64,000 nt of DNA from Yarrowia lipolytica (GCF_001761485.1 NC_090774.1:3782001-3846000), one strand, 5' to 3'. Shown: positions 1 to 10,551, counted from the stretch's first letter. The notes: generated by a model from the sequence alone, not told the origin. Numbers and translations: made by a program.

Positions 1-440
1 CCACTCCTCAGCAGCCTTCTCAACAGCAGCAATCTAATACTCACGCTCACACTCACAGCCATCCTGCTCCTGATTCGTCGTCTCCTCCCCCTGCTAAGAA
101 GCGATCCATCTCGCCTTATCAGAACAAGAGCCCACCTTCGTTTGGCGCTCCCGGCGGAGGCGGAGTCCCTGCCCCTGTTACTTCCACTCGTCACGTCTCC
201 CACCTTCCTCCTCCTCAGATGTACGTGCCCAGCCACCACTCCGCACAGGCTCCTCCCCCTCCTCACGGCCGAGGCACCATGCTGCCCTACCCCGCGGCCT
301 CTGGCGCGCCTGGCTCGACCGAAGAGCATCTTCTGGCGCTGGTCAAGACCCTGGAGTCGCGAATCTGGTCTCTTGAGGAACGCATCCACGTGACCGAGAG
401 CCGAATTGCGTTCCTGGAGTCTGCCCAGCGGCCCCATTAA
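1..440 (+). CDS. 3' end of a Pro/Gln/His-rich protein (partial)
   Basis: An open frame enters from the left edge in frame 3 and stops at TAA 438-440, so only about the last 145 residues are visible. The first part is low complexity (Gln, His, Ser and Pro runs, with a basic PPAKKR patch that could be a nuclear signal). The last 45 residues are regular and charged, with heptad-like spacing (EEHLLALVKTLESRIWSLEE), and look like a short C-terminal coiled coil. A disordered linker plus a terminal coiled coil would suit a transcription regulator, but no named domain is in view and I do not assign a family. The codon use and the clean stop make me confident that it is coding. Confidence 0.6.
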   Translation, partial: TPQQPSQQQQSNTHAHTHSHPAPDSSSPPPAKKRSISPYQNKSPPSFGAPGGGGVPAPVTSTRHVSHLPPPQMYVPSHHSAQAPPPPHGRGTMLPYPAASGAPGSTEEHLLALVKTLESRIWSLEERIHVTESRIAFLESAQRPH

Positions 441-1048
441 GACACCAAGCCGGGCTTTTGTTTTGTGCTAACACTTATTTATATATAGAGAACGATGATG
501 ATGTGTATGGATGACGAGCCAAACGAGTCGTCCACTAGTAGAACCACGAGCCTAACCGTGGTGGGTGTAGTTGTGGTTGATCTATAGGAGTTTATGATAC
601 AGTATTTTGATCAGGGGATAGGTTTCGACCACTTTTGACCATGTATATCCAGTTTATATCCACTTTTAGCCGTGAAGAGGGTCGCACGGCCTTGACGATT
701 TATTAGGTTCCGCCCCTGCGGATCGTATTTACCATTTATTTACACCGTTGGTTGATTGTGGCTAAGTAGAGATGCTCGCTCGGGTTAAGCTTTGGTCAAG
801 AAACAGCCCTGCTTTCTCCGTTTAGCTTTATTTAGACTAGCGACACCAGATTGGGACGCGCATATTTCACGCGTGCATCATAACAACACCACGAGACAAA
901 AGGAGGCAACGTCCTATATAACTGCTGAAACTGAACACCAAGCTACCACGAGCCACTACGAGCTGCCACAAGCTATATCACGAGTCCCGCCAGCGCTGCC
1001 GCCGCCGCTACCACTACCACAATACTGCAAACAAGAGACAACCACGCC
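441..1048. other. Intergenic, upstream of NUF2
   Basis: No gene seen. It holds the 3' flank of the left-edge gene and the NUF2 promoter, with a TATATA-type box near 914 and an ACGCGT element at 869-874. The short ORFs here lack coding character. Confidence 0.6.
869..874. promoter_or_regulatory. MCB-like ACGCGT element upstream of NUF2
   Basis: ACGCGT lies about 175 bp before the NUF2 start, and a related GACGCGC is at 855-861. ACGCGT is the MluI cell-cycle box bound by MBF in ascomycetes. It would fit a kinetochore gene made at G1/S, but the regulatory role is inferred from the motif alone. Confidence 0.3.
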
Positions 1049-2407
1049 ATGTCACACATGGCATACACTCCCAAGAAACAGGTGAGGACGAGAAACACCC
1101 ATGCTGCGTTTCCAACACTGCCGATAGACGAAATCGTCCAGTGCTTGCCCGGTCTGGACTGTATGGTCACCGAGGAGGAGCTTTTGCGGCCCACTAGCAA
1201 GTTTGTACAGTCCATGTACGCCCAGATCGCCACCTCTCTTCTAGGTATCAACAGAGAAAGTATGGCTCCTGCTTTGGCTGCGTGTGCAGCTGGAACAGAG
1301 CATCCCGAGACCCAGGAGGACGCACGGATGCTGTTTGCACTGCAGAAGCCGCTTTACGATCTGTTCGTGGCCTCTGGAGTGACGGACTACAACATTTCGG
1401 ACATTTTGAAACCCTCTCCGGAGCGACTACGGGTGCAGCTTTCGGCCATCATCAACTACGCGCGGTTCCGAGAAATCAGAGAAAAATGGTACGAGAAAAT
1501 GTCGGAGGAGCTGAATGAGGAGGAAGAGGCAAGAACCATGCGTCTCAAGAACCAGGAAGAGAAGCTGAGACGCAAAGTCGAGCTCATTGCGCTCATAGGA
1601 GATACCCCGGACCAGGATCTGGTGGAGCAACACCGGATCAACGACAGTAGGAAGTCTGAGCTCAAACGACTTCATGATCAGAACCTGCAACTCAACGACG
1701 AGAGAGAGAGAAACAAGGCCGAGCTGCGGGTGGTGGTGAACCGTCTGAGGCACAAGCATCAACTTATGGAGTCACTGCAAGAGGAGGTGGCTCGTCTGAA
1801 CAGCTATGTTGTGGACAATCCCAAGAATCTGCAGGAGGAAGTGGTGGAGCTGTCCAAGCGGGTAAAGGAACGAGAAACTGTACGACGAATGCTTGGGGAG
1901 CGTGTCCAGAAGCTCGATTTGTCGGTGGACTCGTTCAAGGACTTCCAGGTGGACGTTTCGTCGTGTCTATCGGCTTTCCAGAAACTCAGCGACGAGCAGG
2001 AGGCCCATTCCAAGGCTGTAAGGAAGATTACAACCCAAAAGGAGCTGCTGGAACATGTGGGCATTAATTCGAGGCAAGCGGAAGGCCGAAGAGATGTTCT
2101 TCAGCAGGAAATCGAGGCTGCAGAGTCCAAGATTGCCAGAATCCAGCAGGACATGTCTGAGAGTGATCGGCAGACCAGTAGACGTATGGAGGAGCTACGT
2201 CGACAGATTGGCACTCTGGATGCCGAGCGAGCACTGGTGGTTCAGCAGAATAACACTGCTCAGAAACGACTGGCTGAGTTAGAAAACGATATGGCTACAG
2301 AACGAGACAGGTACGAGGCCCAGTTGAAGATGGCCCGTGAAGAAGCCGAGAAGCTGCAGACGCAGTTCCGGGAGTATTTTGTTGAGGTTGGAAGACGACT
2401 CAACTAA
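1049..2407 (+). CDS. NUF2: Kinetochore protein Nuf2 (NDC80 complex)
   Basis: The product has 452 residues, close to the usual Nuf2 length. The N-terminal 140 residues carry the Nuf2 calponin-homology-like head, with the family opening FPTLPIDEIVQCLPGL followed by VTEEELLRPTSKFVQ. From about residue 150 to the end the chain is almost unbroken coiled coil, rich in Glu, Arg, Lys and Leu. Nuf2 pairs with Ndc80 in the four-protein NDC80 complex, which links the kinetochore to spindle microtubules. The first ATG (1049) is used; a second in-frame ATG follows three codons later. A GTGAGG after codon 11 looks like a splice donor, but the conserved FPTLP stretch is encoded straight through it, so no intron is called. 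An ACGCGT box upstream fits cell-cycle control. Confidence 0.93.
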   Translation: MSHMAYTPKKQVRTRNTHAAFPTLPIDEIVQCLPGLDCMVTEEELLRPTSKFVQSMYAQIATSLLGINRESMAPALAACAAGTEHPETQEDARMLFALQKPLYDLFVASGVTDYNISDILKPSPERLRVQLSAIINYARFREIREKWYEKMSEELNEEEEARTMRLKNQEEKLRRKVELIALIGDTPDQDLVEQHRINDSRKSELKRLHDQNLQLNDERERNKAELRVVVNRLRHKHQLMESLQEEVARLNSYVVDNPKNLQEEVVELSKRVKERETVRRMLGERVQKLDLSVDSFKDFQVDVSSCLSAFQKLSDEQEAHSKAVRKITTQKELLEHVGINSRQAEGRRDVLQQEIEAAESKIARIQQDMSESDRQTSRRMEELRRQIGTLDAERALVVQQNNTAQKRLAELENDMATERDRYEAQLKMAREEAEKLQTQFREYFVEVGRRLN

Positions 2408-2590
2408 TATAATGACAGTATTAACTAACGTGATGAATTCATACCCTCATAATCAATGTATATTAGCTATTATGTACTCTAACTATAGAGCTACTCTACT
2501 CCCCTAGTAACCATCAACTAGAGAAACTTAGCACCACAACAGTACCACGTCTACAGTTCTCTTTCTTCTAAGCATATGTCTTGTTATATG

Positions 2591-4363
2591 CTATTCATCA
2601 AACAAACCAGTGATGGGGTTAGGTAGAACAATCTTCTTACCAAGATCAACCCAGGCAGAGTTGACGACAGGATTGGTCTTCTTCAGAGTTGTGTTGAAAG
2701 CAGGCAATAACCACTCTCCGTCATTCCATACAAGCACATCCAGACCCTGGTAATTACTAGTGGCTCTTTCTCTAGCCTCCCACGCTAAGCATCCTTTTGT
2801 GGTTTTGGAAATGAGGAAGCGGTCGTCGTGTCCTGTAGGTTGAAGACCAACACTGGAGGTGTTTTGCTCCTTGAGAAGATCATAACCGCCAATATATGCC
2901 CTGGTGACGTATAGGGACTGTGCGTTAACCTCGATTGAGATGACGATCTTGTTACCGTGGCTGTTATAACCCTCGTAAGTGCCAGTGTATTTTTCAGAAA
3001 GTCCAGCCAGGTACTTGATTCCGACCTGGGTTACCTCGTTGGCTATCTCTGCAGCAATTTTGGCGTAGTCGGGAATCTCAGAAGTCATGATGATGCCTCC
3101 TAGTCCAACTTCAGGAATTGCAAACGACAGAGAAAGATGTCCAAGGGATCCTCCCTTGGTGTACACCTTGGTAGTTCGTCGTCCTAGAGAGACAGACACC
3201 GTTTCCCAGGGGAACCCAATTTCATCGCCATTAGGAAGCGCAACGACGGGTTGGAACCATTCTGCTAACTCAGATTTAGACAAAAGATGAGCCGTTCCAA
3301 GCATAGTCCCCTGAATGAACCTGGTCATGTCTGTCGCAGTAGAATAGAGACCCCCAGCGGCTCTCATACTCTGGATATCCAGATTGAACATACCCACGGG
3401 GTCGTAGACTCCCCTTTGTTCGAGGTCGTGAGGCAAGTCGAAGAAAGAAGAATTCATTCTGAGCGGCTCAAGGATCTCCTGGATGACAATGTCGTCGTAG
3501 GACCGTTCCTTGGGGTCGACTCTAGACAGAACCTCTCCTAGAAGTCCAAAGGCTTCATTGAAGTATTCGGGGAACGAGTTGGGAATGGAAGTCATGTGCG
3601 AGTTCTCAAACTGGGCCAAAATGTCTTCCATGCGACACATTGTCGTGAAGCTGTCACAGGTGGAGTTGTCAATAGGGGTTTGAAGGACGCCTTCTTTGTC
3701 GTCCCAGTAAATGTCGCTGAAAATATTGGCAATGGTACCGGGGAATCCAGAGGTATGAGAACCCAGGGATCGCAATGATACCCGCTCATTGGAGAACTCT
3801 TCGGAGAGATTCAGAGGAATGTATCTTCTCACATCATCGTCAAGACTGAGCGAGAGGTTTTGTCGAAGAATCAAGGTAGCCAGGTCAGTGAACACTTTGG
3901 TGATGGACGCAATTCGGTAAATGCTGTCGCTGTTGGTCTTGTTGGAGTATCGCTCATACAGCACGTTTTGCCGGCCAAAAATGGAGATCGAGTAGTTGCC
4001 CTTGTTGTAGCTGCTCTTGGCCAGCAACGAGTCGAGACGGTCGGTGAGGTTCAATGTCGAATCCAGCTCGTCAATTGTCACGTGGTCCATTTGGTGAGCG
4101 GGAAACTGTGGGTCACAAATACCGGAGTTCGGCACTTTGGGGTACTCTCTGACCCCCAGCTGGTCTCTGCTGTGGGAGATCACGGGAGACGAAAGAGCAT
4201 TGGACAGAGTGTAGAGGCAAAAAAGTCCAATGGCGATAGCAGCAGTCAACAGCATATGGGTTCTATAGGCATGTAGTCTCTTTTCACGGGTTCCGTAGAT
4301 TCCACCCACTGTTCCGATGGAGATCATTGTCTCAAGATGATGTTGGTGTTTTTCAGACATCAT
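2591..4363 (-). CDS. Membrane-anchored beta-lactamase-fold protein (class C / PBP-like)
   Basis: The product has 590 residues. A basic N-terminal tail of about 36 residues is followed by one hydrophobic segment (about 37-57), suggesting a type II membrane protein with the bulk outside or in the lumen. The ectodomain has the serine beta-lactamase motifs: SITK at 153-156 (nucleophile Ser and general-base Lys in SxxK), YFN near residue 265 followed by the class C-like EAFGLLGEVL, and KGG near residue 395 in the place of KTG/HTG. Many Asn-X-Ser/Thr sites suggest glycosylation. Fungal members of this family (LACTB/AmpC-like) are thought to be esterases, amidases or peptidases; the substrate cannot be read from sequence. 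Two ATGs in a row open the frame. A TATATA box lies about 10 bp upstream of the start, so transcription may begin very close to it or from another site. Confidence 0.8.
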   Translation of the reverse strand: MMSEKHQHHLETMISIGTVGGIYGTREKRLHAYRTHMLLTAAIAIGLFCLYTLSNALSSPVISHSRDQLGVREYPKVPNSGICDPQFPAHQMDHVTIDELDSTLNLTDRLDSLLAKSSYNKGNYSISIFGRQNVLYERYSNKTNSDSIYRIASITKVFTDLATLILRQNLSLSLDDDVRRYIPLNLSEEFSNERVSLRSLGSHTSGFPGTIANIFSDIYWDDKEGVLQTPIDNSTCDSFTTMCRMEDILAQFENSHMTSIPNSFPEYFNEAFGLLGEVLSRVDPKERSYDDIVIQEILEPLRMNSSFFDLPHDLEQRGVYDPVGMFNLDIQSMRAAGGLYSTATDMTRFIQGTMLGTAHLLSKSELAEWFQPVVALPNGDEIGFPWETVSVSLGRRTTKVYTKGGSLGHLSLSFAIPEVGLGGIIMTSEIPDYAKIAAEIANEVTQVGIKYLAGLSEKYTGTYEGYNSHGNKIVISIEVNAQSLYVTRAYIGGYDLLKEQNTSSVGLQPTGHDDRFLISKTTKGCLAWEARERATSNYQGLDVLVWNDGEWLLPAFNTTLKKTNPVVNSAWVDLGKKIVLPNPITGLFDE

Positions 4364-5941
4364 CCAGGATCTTTATATAACGAGCAAAAGTGGTATTTGG
4401 TATTTGGTATTCGGGTAGGGGGCAAGTCTGTGTCGACACAGCCCCAGGTGGTATGCGGCTAAGTCGTTGTTCGTCAACAAGTGTGTTTCTAAAGTCGCGA
4501 TCTACAGTGCATGGGGAAAGTTTCATACGGCACTGGTGATAGTATCGTATGTACTAGTACCGGTACCGGCAATGTTTCGGAGATGTGCAATGAATCAAAG
4601 CCAGAAGATTAAAAATAGAAGTGTGTGAGGGTAAAAACAAGAGGTTTCGAGTTTCTTTGAATGTTTCTGATGGCACCACTTCCTGAGAGCGCCTAATATG
4701 TCTACGCTGACTATGGCATGTGTCCTTGTATGTACTGCTCTGTCTGTAATCTTGCTTGCCAGACGCACTCGTAGGACTCAGCCGCTCGTAATGTGGGACG
4801 AGCAAACGCGAGATTCGTACAACTGGCGAGCTTTGGCAATGGAGATCGGTAAACTACCTACACAGATCTACTGATTTCCAAGATCACATTGTGTACGTTT
4901 ACACACTCCAATAAGTATTCCAAGATGCATAGCCTGGGGAATCTATTTATGGAACTGCATCTTCTGTTGCATTCTGTACAAACATATATCCGAGGCAAAA
5001 TTCTACTCCAGACGTTTCAAAAGCACTCTGGGCATGTGGAATGTGTCGAAAAATTGGGCTTCAGCCTCTCATATTTCCTTGTCTCATGTTACATCTCTTG
5101 TCCTGTCCCGGAAAGCTGTCGGGGTGAGAGTGACATTCGTGCCTATTTATAGATGAAGGTACAGATCGAGCGGACCAAGAGTGTGCTGGGTTGTCTGTAC
5201 GAATAAAAAGATGGGTTCCCAACGGTTGAAACGCACCAGTGTGTTTTTGTGCGATTTCAAGTGTTATTTGTTCTTCAACAAATGCCTTACTGTACATGTG
5301 GTGTACTTGTATTATGAGATCAATATGGAAATGGCATACTTGTACATACCAGAGTTGCCCTATAGAAACATATATTGGTGTTTGCACTTCAAAATTTCCT
5401 GAAATTGGGGATTCTGCATCATTTGAACCAGCACCTGTAAGCCGTACAATGTACTTGTACACGCTTGTCATACTTGCATCTCCTACTTGTACAGTGCTGG
5501 CACCGGCACCACTTGCGATGCATTGCCAACACCAAGGCTCCCTAGGTATGGTAGAGTGTACTACCACCTTTTCAAGTCTTGAACATTGAAGGAACATTGC
5601 GACTCGTTTGGATATAAGTACAGATTCAGTAGATCAATGCTACAGTATATGACCATCAGGTATTCTCTGAACCAGTCTAACCTATAATTACAACAGCACA
5701 TAACTTGGATCTCGACATTTCACGAGACATTATTTGTTTGAGCTCGACATTCAACCGATACCAGATCCAGGTTCGAGACTACTCTCTGTATTCCATTGTT
5801 CATGTGCCTCACTCTAAAAGATTACATACATATCACTACTCGTACAATACAGTCGTCATGCCAGCTGACGCTTTAACGGCTTGTTTTTGTTGTTTGATGC
5901 ATTAACATACTTTTAGAACTTTTCCAAGATAAGTGAATAAC
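4364..5941. other. Gene-poor intergenic region, 1.6 kb
   Basis: This lies between the beta-lactamase-like gene and the 3' end of RPL1. I see no convincing gene. It is studded with GTAC-centred short palindromes (for example 4549-4566, 5449-5460 and 5482-5491). The longer minus-strand ORF at 5061-5597 crosses these repeats and has no recognisable features. Confidence 0.5.
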
Positions 5942-6595
5942 TTAGTAGAGTCGGAAGGGGGGGCCCATGGTAGACTTGATGACCAGAGAGCCAATGTTCT
6001 GCCAGTGCTTCTTAAGAAGAGAGACAAGGAAGTTGGCGGCCATCATGATCTGGGTGGTGAGCTCGTCCTCGGTCATCTCGACGTGGCCAACAGCGACGGC
6101 CATGCAGAGAACCTTCTTAAGCTGGAACTTGACGGTGGATCGCACATCGTTGACCTTGGTGTGGAGGTCCTCGTTGTGGGAAACGGGGGTGGGGAACTTA
6201 CCAGCCTTGGAGAGCTGGGGTCCGAGAAGTCGGGGAACCTGCTTGATCAGAGCCTCGGAGGCAATGAAGGCGTTGTACTTCTTGGCGAGCTTCTTGATGA
6301 GCTTCTTGTTCTTGTTGAGCTTCTTGAGATCCTCAACGGACATAGCATCAACACCAACGGACTTGGCTCGGTCGACATCGAGAGCATCACCAAAGACACA
6401 GATGGTCATGTTAGGTCGGGGGACCTTGGGGAGCTTGATGGTTCCAGAGAAACGCTTGTCTCGCTGGGAGTCGTAGTTCTTGAGACCAATCTGGAGCTCA
6501 ACGGTCTCGAGGAAGTTTCGCTTCTTGGTCTCGGACTGCTCGAGCAGCTTCTGGACGTTGCCACGGACGCCGGCGACGGTAATCTTAGAGGACAT
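5942..6595 (-). CDS. RPL1: 60S ribosomal protein uL1 (L10a)
   Basis: The product has 217 residues, the size of yeast Rpl1. The whole chain matches uL1: it starts [20 protein letters not shown], has the central [20 protein letters not shown], then [16 protein letters not shown], and ends [12 protein letters not shown]. uL1 forms the L1 stalk of the large subunit, which guides release of deacylated tRNA. No intron is seen in the coding part. Codon use is strongly biased (GGT, AAG, CTC), as expected for a very highly expressed gene. The first ATG is used. A perfect GTCAC/GTGAC dyad with an embedded CAGTCACA lies about 100 bp upstream. Confidence 0.97.
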   Translation of the reverse strand: MSSKITVAGVRGNVQKLLEQSETKKRNFLETVELQIGLKNYDSQRDKRFSGTIKLPKVPRPNMTICVFGDALDVDRAKSVGVDAMSVEDLKKLNKNKKLIKKLAKKYNAFIASEALIKQVPRLLGPQLSKAGKFPTPVSHNEDLHTKVNDVRSTVKFQLKKVLCMAVAVGHVEMTEDELTTQIMMAANFLVSLLKKHWQNIGSLVIKSTMGPPFRLY

Positions 6596-7489
6596 TTTTG
6601 TAGATGTTCGATTGAGTCTCCCAAAAAATTGGTAAAGTCTGTGTAAACGTGAGGAGTGAAACTTTTCCTGCAGGAGTGAAAAGAGGTAGAAAAGCAGTCA
6701 CATCATGTGACTAAATGGAAGTGTTGAACTTTATTTATTGGGAGGGAACCTGGACTTGGAAGTAGTGATGTAAAATACGCTAGAGAAGGCGGGTTTGTGG
6801 TATTTTACAGTCTGACTGGTTTAAACCTGGCAAGCTACTAGAATCACGTACGAGTACTCGTACTTGGAGTGGCTCTCATCCCATGTCTACTAACGTTCAG
6901 TATTTGCTGCCGCCGCGGTATTGCAACTGTAGAGTTCCGATCAGTCATTTTGAGGAGCCACCACGCATTAAGGTTTCCTTAACTACTACGTCAAGTGTGC
7001 TAGTTAGGATAATGTTACTTTTTTAGTTCAAGCTTCGAGTCATGTATTAATATTTGCACAGGTTGTGAGCACTCATACACAACCTCAAGAGCAGATTATA
7101 ACCAAAGTAATAAGTTGATTCTTAATGTATTGATCAACACTCTCCATCGATATAAACTAGAGTTAAAACCAACTGTTTTGTCCTACCCATCATCTGTATC
7201 TGTGAAGCAGTATGTTTTCGCAATGAGCACCCAAAAGTGAACCAACTCTATGGGGAAACATCTCGACTTTTTTGTAATATGAAAGGGGTGAAAATAGCAC
7301 CAATAAGGTCTGTAGACACTTTGGAATCTAACTGTCTCCTTTTAATACCCCCTTACCATAGTAGATGTGCCCATCATGGGTGCCCACAGTGTGCTTCTGC
7401 CGCGCATTTGAACTGCACCTTTCATGCTCGTACTTGATAATTAGTGGACATCGCCAACTTGCACGGTACACGACACAACACAGCCAAAA
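6596..7489. other. Divergent promoter region, RPL1 / MRM2
   Basis: About 0.9 kb without a gene, shared by RPL1 (leftward) and MRM2 (rightward). Besides the dyad at 6696-6712 it contains a GTAC palindrome cluster at 6848-6866 and a branch-site-like CTACTAACGTTCAG at 6887-6900 with no matching donor. Confidence 0.5.
6695..6712. promoter_or_regulatory. HomolD-like dyad upstream of RPL1
   Basis: AGTCACATCATGTGACT at 6696-6712 is a perfect palindrome around one central base and includes CAGTCACA (6695-6702), the HomolD box known from fission-yeast ribosomal protein promoters. It lies about 100 bp upstream of the RPL1 start. Similar dyads sit upstream of RPL33 and RPL22 in this window. Confidence 0.5.
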
Positions 7490-8529
7490 ATGCGCCAAAA
7501 GCTGCCGTTCAACCCGCTCCAGTCGCTTCTCCCGCGAATCTTTGTGCGGGGCAAAAAACACGATGCGCGCAGCCGCTGGGAAATGCGCCAGATGAAAGAC
7601 AAGCATGTGGCCATGGCCAAGGCTGACGGATTCCGGTCTCGAGCCGCGTACAAGCTACAGGAACTCGACTCCATGTTCCGGCTGTTCAAGCCCGGCATGA
7701 CGGTGGTGGATTTGGGCTTTGCGCCCGGCGCATGGAGTCAAGTGGCTGCTCAGCGAGTGCGGCCTGGAGGCAGAGTTATTGGAGTGGATATCCTTCCTTG
7801 CATTCCTCCTCCAGGAGTGTCCAGCATCCAGGGAAATTTCCTGTCCAAAGAAACACAAAACGAGCTCAAACGTGTGCTGGCCGTCTCGGCGATGGGAGTT
7901 CCCAAGGACAAGGACTCTGGTGGCGCCATAGGCACTGCTCCTCCGTCTTATCTGGACACTGAACGCGAGCTTGGCAGTATTAACAGCAACAGCAACGAAC
8001 CCCAATTTGGCGACGACTACCCGGTAGATATAGTGCTTAGTGACATGTGCGAAACGTTACCCCAGGAACACGGATTTTTTCAAAGAACTATTAATGACCC
8101 ATACTATAGGATGGCCAATGTTTCCGGCATAGCTGTGAGGGACCATGCTGCCAGTATTGTGAGTGAAGGAAGGAAGCGCATTGGGTGTGGTGCAGCCAGC
8201 TTCGATGTGGCAGAAGGGAAGCCATAAGTGAAGCGCCACATACCCTCAGGGAGACCATCGGTCTATTCCCCATCCCCTTCTTACTAACCCAGGATCTCTG
8301 TGATGCAGCCCTGCTGTTTGCTATCGATACCCTCAAGGTGGGAGGCTCTTTCGCATGCAAGGTCTTCACCGGTGAGGAAGACAAGTTTCTACAGCAGCGG
8401 CTCAAGCGCATGTTCCACGACGTGAAGCGACGAAAGCCCGAGGCCACCCGAAAGGAGAGCAAGGAGTTGTACCTTGTTGGTCTCAAGCGACGAAAGAACG
8501 TCACGGTTGAAAGCGTGTTTGGTGCGTAA
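7490..8529 (+). CDS. MRM2: FtsJ/RrmJ-family 2'-O-methyltransferase, mitochondrial (Mrm2-like), spliced
   Basis: Two exons, 7490-8158 and 8293-8529, give 301 residues. The 134-nt intron has donor GTGAGT and ends ACTAACCCAG. The join is in phase and restores the FtsJ sequence (AASI / DLCDAALLFAIDTL). The SAM-binding motif is VVDLGFAPGAWSQVA. The catalytic K-D-K-E set is visible: Lys in SRAAYKLQE, Asp in VLSDMCE, Lys in FACKVF and Glu in RKESKELYLV. The last two lie in exon 2, so unspliced message would give an inactive 245-residue product. Mrm2 methylates a U in the A-loop of mitochondrial large-subunit rRNA. The basic N-terminus (MRQKLPFNPLQSLLPRIFVR) fits mitochondrial import. Other FtsJ paralogues (Trm7, Spb1) are less likely from length and sequence. 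Confidence 0.88.
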
Positions 8530-10551
8530 TCACGTACAATCAAACTAGTTGCATTGACCGAAGCCCGTGCATTGTTACAAACCTTTGCATTCTCTACAAC
8601 CTGTATATATTGAATCATGATATGAATGATTGCGTTAATGGAAGAAATTGGCCGTTTGGATCTCACCGTATAGTGGAATTGAAACATCTGGCTGTGATGT
8701 TTGTAATATGATCCAAACACCACCCGTTTATACCATTTATATAGTAGCACACCATTTAGTCAGTGTGATGTTTCCTGGTCTCTACTTTTACGACATGCCA
8801 TCTGGCATGCACGGATCAATTAGCTGAAACTACTTGGTAAATAGTTGAAGAAACATCAGTGCTAGGGGGATCTACTTTGGTGTTCCTGAGAAGTAGGAGT
8901 GGGGGAGCTTGTGGGGATAGGTAGATAATGAGAAAGTCTGTAACAAATTTGTAATAAAAAATACTGCTTGTCATAGTAATATTTTCTCATGTCGTCGATT
9001 TAGAGAACATATCAAAGTACAATTTGTTAGAAGTGTAGTTTGGAAGTACATACTGTACACTGTTCGCACACCTACAATACAGTACATACTGTTGTCCAGG
9101 AATGTCAAACTGATAAAACTGCTCTAAAACAGGTGAGACAAGTTTGTCTGAGCTGGTCAGCAGGTTATATTTTGTATTGTTCCAAGATTAACCAAGTCGT
9201 CGAAGCCTTCATCAACCCCGTCAATTTCAATTCCATATCGTATCGCAGGAACAATGTGACCTAATCACCACCCAAAATGAACCCTCTCTCACACATACCT
9301 GAATCCTGGCTAAATCAACGCTTGAAACATCAAGAGAGCTATCGGATGTCAGGTATTCAGCTCTTATGACCTGACTAACAAATCGGCTCTATGGGAGTCC
9401 AATGAGAGCGTCTCTCTAAGACTTCATCATTTCTCGATGTCGCTACATACTTACAGCACCTAAACTAACAATACGACCAAAAACCGTTGAGAAGAGAACT
9501 TCCATGTGCCCAGATGCTGATTTGCAGGAAGTTACTTATAGGGGGCTCCAACGAATTCCAATATGATAAATCGGTTATGAACCGCTCCACGATGGGGCTA
9601 TGAGTTCATACTAATGGTGTCAATGTTCTCCATTTGACAGCTCTTCTCCATCATTTATGCCTAACATTCATTGAAGTAAAAGCGTAGAAATCAGCCTACA
9701 GTATATGGACGTCTGTTCATAAACAGTGCTGACATACATTCGTACGGAAACCGTTGAAACCGTTCGTGATCATTCCCAATACCATCAGTCTACAAATAGC
9801 TCCATTGATTACTCCAAAAATGTTTTTGTATCTACCTAAATTTCACCAAAAAGCCCTTTACAGACTTGTCAGACTGCCATACAAACCCACCCTAAGTCAC
9901 TCCTCCGGAGAGGCTCAAACAAAGGGACAAGATCATCGCTCCTTGAACGCCCTAGGGCGCCGGGAATAATAAGATGACTGAGTCACAAGGACAAACAATC
10001 AAACAAATGTGTTCTCACTCTGGGGTTTGCAGGTTCTATCCTCATCAACCAAGGTTTGAATAAGTGGCTTCTTTTAAGAAGTCATGAGAGACATGTCCTA
10101 TAGAAATGATCCTATGGAATACGTCACTTACAGAAGAAAAATGGGTGTGGGTGAACGGGTGTTTATATACTGTGGTTACTAAATTAGAGTTTACCATTTT
10201 GTTGAAAAAATCATGCTTGTGAAATGTTATGTGTGTCCAATGTACTCATATATACGCTGCATTCTAGAGACTACTGTTACCCTGACTTCAGGAGAGATAC
10301 TGGGTGTTATTTGGACACTGGCGACGTCTAGTATTTTTCTGTTAATTATGAGCGCCTCCAATCTTGAATTCCGTGCACATTTAGTCTATATCTCCAAATT
10401 TATATTTCCCGTTTGTCATTCATGAAGATCGAACCCACAACCCCAACGCTGGTCACATGACGTGACTGCTTTTTTGCCCAACGTGGAGGGACGCAGACTC
10501 TGTCAAAATACATCACCAACTTTACAAGTGGAACCACACATTATCGACAAA
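8530..10551. other. Gene-free interval, 2.0 kb
   Basis: This lies between MRM2 and RPL33. No ORF here has domain features and no RNA gene is recognised. A TCGAACC near 10434 resembles part of a tRNA T-loop, but the flanking arms do not pair. The last 100 bp is the RPL33 promoter. Confidence 0.5.
10451..10467. promoter_or_regulatory. GTCAC/GTGAC dyad upstream of RPL33
   Basis: GGTCACATGACGTGACT, about 90 bp before the RPL33 start, pairs GTCAC (10452-10456) with GTGAC (10462-10466). Its right half read on the other strand is CAGTCACG, one base from the HomolD box. See the matching elements at RPL1 and RPL22. Confidence 0.45.

Noticed and set aside
1082-1126. Possible intron at the start of NUF2 (GTGAGG donor)
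   Set aside because: The conserved Nuf2 opening FPTLPIDEIVQCL is encoded across it and there is no branch site near an AG.
5061-5597. 178-codon minus-strand ORF in the gene-poor region before RPL1
   Set aside because: Runs across GTAC-type repeats, has scattered Cys/His/Trp and no domain; likely chance.
5933-6646. 237-codon plus-strand ORF opposite RPL1
   Set aside because: Leu/Gly/Glu-rich mirror of a high-bias ribosomal protein gene.
6887-6900. CTACTAACGTTCAG branch/acceptor-like string in the RPL1/MRM2 gap
   Set aside because: No plausible donor upstream and no reading frame that would need it.
8091-8750. 219-codon minus-strand ORF across MRM2 exon 2
   Set aside because: Overlaps conserved FtsJ coding sequence and the intron; no features of its own.
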